Positions 6,110-7,223 of a DNA stretch of 7,223 bases are shown here, piece after piece. The translations under genes and the position numbers were made by a program. The DNA comes from Candidatus Didemnitutus sp. (lineage in GTDB: Bacteria > Verrucomicrobiota > Verrucomicrobiia > Opitutales > Opitutaceae). The DNA lies in NCBI GenBank assembly GCA_030682505.1, contig JAUXOH010000355.1:1-7223 (forward strand), written 5' to 3'. Below the pieces are notes generated by a model. The model searched no databases. It had not been told where the DNA came from and saw only the letters and a program-made list of their open reading frames with translations. How positions within the stretch are numbered: the stretch's first letter is position 1; every line of letters starts with the position of its first letter.

Positions 6110-7012
6110 GTGATCCAGTTTATCGATGGTTTGCACCTCGGGCGGCCGCAAGTAATCGGCACCGGCGTCCTCGGCACCGACCAGCTGGCCCTGTTCGATT
6201 GCGGACCGGAATCGGTCGTCAACGAAACCGTCGCGGCCCTGCGCCGGCTGGGCCTCCGGCCGGAAAACGTGACCCATGTCTTCGTCACGCACATCCATTT
6301 TGACCACGCGGGCGCCGCCTGGCGCTGGGCGGTGGACTATGGCGCCACGATTTGCGTGCATCCGTTCGGCGCGCCCCATCTGGCCGATCCCACCAAGCTC
6401 CTGGCGAGTGCCACGCAGATTTTTGGCGATCAAATGGGTCGTTTGTGGGGCGAAATGCGCGCGGTGCCGGTCGAAAAACTGCGCGTCATCGCCGACGGCG
6501 AGGAAATCGCGGCCGGCGGCTCGGTGGTGCGCGCGTTGGACACGCCCGGACACGCCCGCCACCACCATGCCTGGTGGATTGAAGCGGAGCGCACCGTGTT
6601 CGCGGGTGATGTGATGGGCGTCAGCATCAACGGCGGACCCTGTCTGCCGCCTTGTCCGCCGCCCGACATCAACGTTGAGCAATGGCTGGCCTCGTTGAAC
6701 AAGCTGATGGAGTTGCGGCCGGCGCGCGCATTTATCACGCACTTTGGTGAACTCGATCATCCCGCAAAACGCCTGAATGAGCTCGCCGAAAGGCTCTTGG
6801 ATTGGGCGGAATGGATCGCGGAAGAGCTGAAGATTGGAATGTCCGAAGAAAAAATAATTTCACTTTTTGAGCAAAGAGTGTGGTCGGAACTGAAATCCGC
6901 GGGCCTTTCGGATGAGGCGGTGGAGACCTACGAACAGGCCGATCCGGCGGCGATGAGTGTCGGTGGACTCGCGCGTTACTGGCGAAAATTTCGTCCGGAC
7001 GCGCTGCGCTAA
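6110..7012 (+). CDS. Metallo-beta-lactamase-fold metal-dependent hydrolase
   Basis: This 300-residue protein has the glyoxalase-II-like metallo-beta-lactamase fold. All metal ligands are visible: THIHFDHAG with His61, His63, Asp65 and His66, then His148 in TPGHARHHH, Asp167 in FAGDVMG, and His211 in FITHFGE. Such proteins usually hydrolyse thioesters, lactones or phosphoesters with two metal ions. The substrate here is unknown. A loop LPPCPPPDINVEQWL (179-193) follows the Asp ligand. I recall similar PPP-D motifs in related actinobacterial proteins, so it is probably a family feature. About 85 residues after His211 form a helical C-terminal extension. The start is a GTG at 6110, four bases after the yebC stop. 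An in-frame ATG at 6041 lies inside yebC and would add a Ser/Thr/Lys-rich tail unlike the fold, so I rejected it. No Shine-Dalgarno sequence is seen, and translational coupling to yebC is likely. Codons near 6830-6880 are unusually AT-rich. Confidence 0.92.
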   Translation: MIQFIDGLHLGRPQVIGTGVLGTDQLALFDCGPESVVNETVAALRRLGLRPENVTHVFVTHIHFDHAGAAWRWAVDYGATICVHPFGAPHLADPTKLLASATQIFGDQMGRLWGEMRAVPVEKLRVIADGEEIAAGGSVVRALDTPGHARHHHAWWIEAERTVFAGDVMGVSINGGPCLPPCPPPDINVEQWLASLNKLMELRPARAFITHFGELDHPAKRLNELAERLLDWAEWIAEELKIGMSEEKIISLFEQRVWSELKSAGLSDEAVETYEQADPAAMSVGGLARYWRKFRPDALR

Positions 7013-7037
7013 GCCGGCAGTGACAGGGGAGCGGTGG

Positions 7038-7054
7038 CGACGCACACCGCGTCG
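7038..7054. repeat. Small inverted repeat downstream of the hydrolase gene
   Basis: CGACGC (7038-7043) and GCGTCG (7049-7054) form a 6-bp stem with a five-base loop 26 bases after the hydrolase stop. No T-run follows, so if it ends the yebC-hydrolase transcript it is not a classical intrinsic terminator. It may be chance in GC-rich DNA. Confidence 0.25.
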
Positions 7055-7140
7055 GCCGGAAAAGACGGAAAATGAATTTCCCCTCTGAGAATCGACGGAT
7101 TTCGAACAAAAAAATCTCGGGCGATCAAATCGTCGGGCAC

Positions 7141-7170
7141 AAAAAAAACGCCGGCTCCGAAGAGCCGGCG
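7141..7170 (-). terminator. Intrinsic terminator with UUCG loop for the right-edge gene
   Basis: On the minus strand CGCCGGCTC (7170-7162) pairs with GAGCCGGCG (7157-7149) across a TTCG loop closed by a C-G pair, the exceptionally stable cUUCGg RNA tetraloop. Eight Ts follow (7148-7141). It lies 28 bases after the TAA of the gene at the right edge and is a strong rho-independent terminator for it. On the plus strand no T-run follows, so it is not bidirectional. Confidence 0.92.
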
Positions 7171-7198
7171 GAGTTGTTGGAAGAAAGACCCGTGAGGG

Positions 7199-7223
7199 TT
7201 ACTTCTTCTTCTTGCCGGCTTTC
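7199..7223 (-). CDS. C-terminal end of a gene with a lysine-rich tail (partial)
   Basis: The right edge reads on the minus strand as KAGKKKK followed by TAA (7199-7201). The gene continues beyond the window. The intrinsic terminator with T8 tract placed 28 bases downstream shows that a transcript on this strand ends here, which supports the frame. Lysine-rich tails with Ala and Gly are common in nucleoid proteins (HU- or H1-like), some ribosomal proteins and some nucleic-acid enzymes, so the product probably binds nucleic acid. Seven residues are too few to name it. Confidence 0.6.

Noticed and set aside
5281..6294. Upstream in-frame extension of the lipoprotein gene to 6294
   Set aside because: It runs antisense through yebC and into the hydrolase gene. 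The true N-terminus is the signal peptide starting at 5280.
1..7223. Mobile element, CRISPR array, toxin-antitoxin or defence system
   Set aside because: I saw no regularly spaced repeats, terminal inverted repeats, transposase or integrase motifs, or paired small toxin-antitoxin genes. The content is ordinary chromosomal genes.

Overview
This is a GC-rich (roughly 60% or more) bacterial chromosomal stretch with eight tightly packed protein genes and one gene end cut by the right edge. Nothing in it looks mobile: no integrase, transposase, tRNA, rRNA or CRISPR-like repeat was seen. The gene content and the general look of the proteins are compatible with a Gram-negative-type heterotroph. My impression is Verrucomicrobiota, perhaps Opitutales, but that rests on overall resemblance and not on a marker gene.

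Layout. From 3 to 2654 four genes run on the minus strand. In transcription order they are a DNA-3-methyladenine glycosylase I (tag), a SAM-dependent methyltransferase like the mycobacterial Rv2952 type, a seven-helix hemolysin III/PAQR-type membrane protein that ends in an intrinsic terminator, and an 87-residue two-helix membrane protein of unknown role. A 144-bp divergent gap then leads to a large plus-strand OPT-family transporter (2799-4790), followed by its own intrinsic terminator. Converging on that terminator from the right is a small minus-strand lipoprotein of unknown function (4849-5280). A 93-bp divergent gap separates it from a plus-strand pair: a YebC/PmpR/TACO1-family protein (5374-6105), and a metallo-beta-lactamase-fold hydrolase that starts with GTG only four bases after the yebC stop. 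The right edge holds the last seven codons of a minus-strand gene with a lysine-rich tail (KAGKKKK) and its terminator, which carries a UUCG loop.

How the genes work together. The only firm functional unit is the yebC-hydrolase pair, whose spacing implies one mRNA and probably translational coupling. The tag-methyltransferase pair (57 bp apart) may be co-transcribed but shares no obvious pathway. The rest looks like ordinary housekeeping and accessory genes placed side by side.

I found no convincing new multi-gene system. The points worth a second look are the Rv2952-like methyltransferase, the near absence of Shine-Dalgarno sequences at starts alongside a perfect AAGGAGG that precedes no normal start codon, the paired inverted repeats and short ORF between methyltransferase and hemolysin III gene, the orphan lipoprotein, and the polyproline motif in the gene coupled to yebC.
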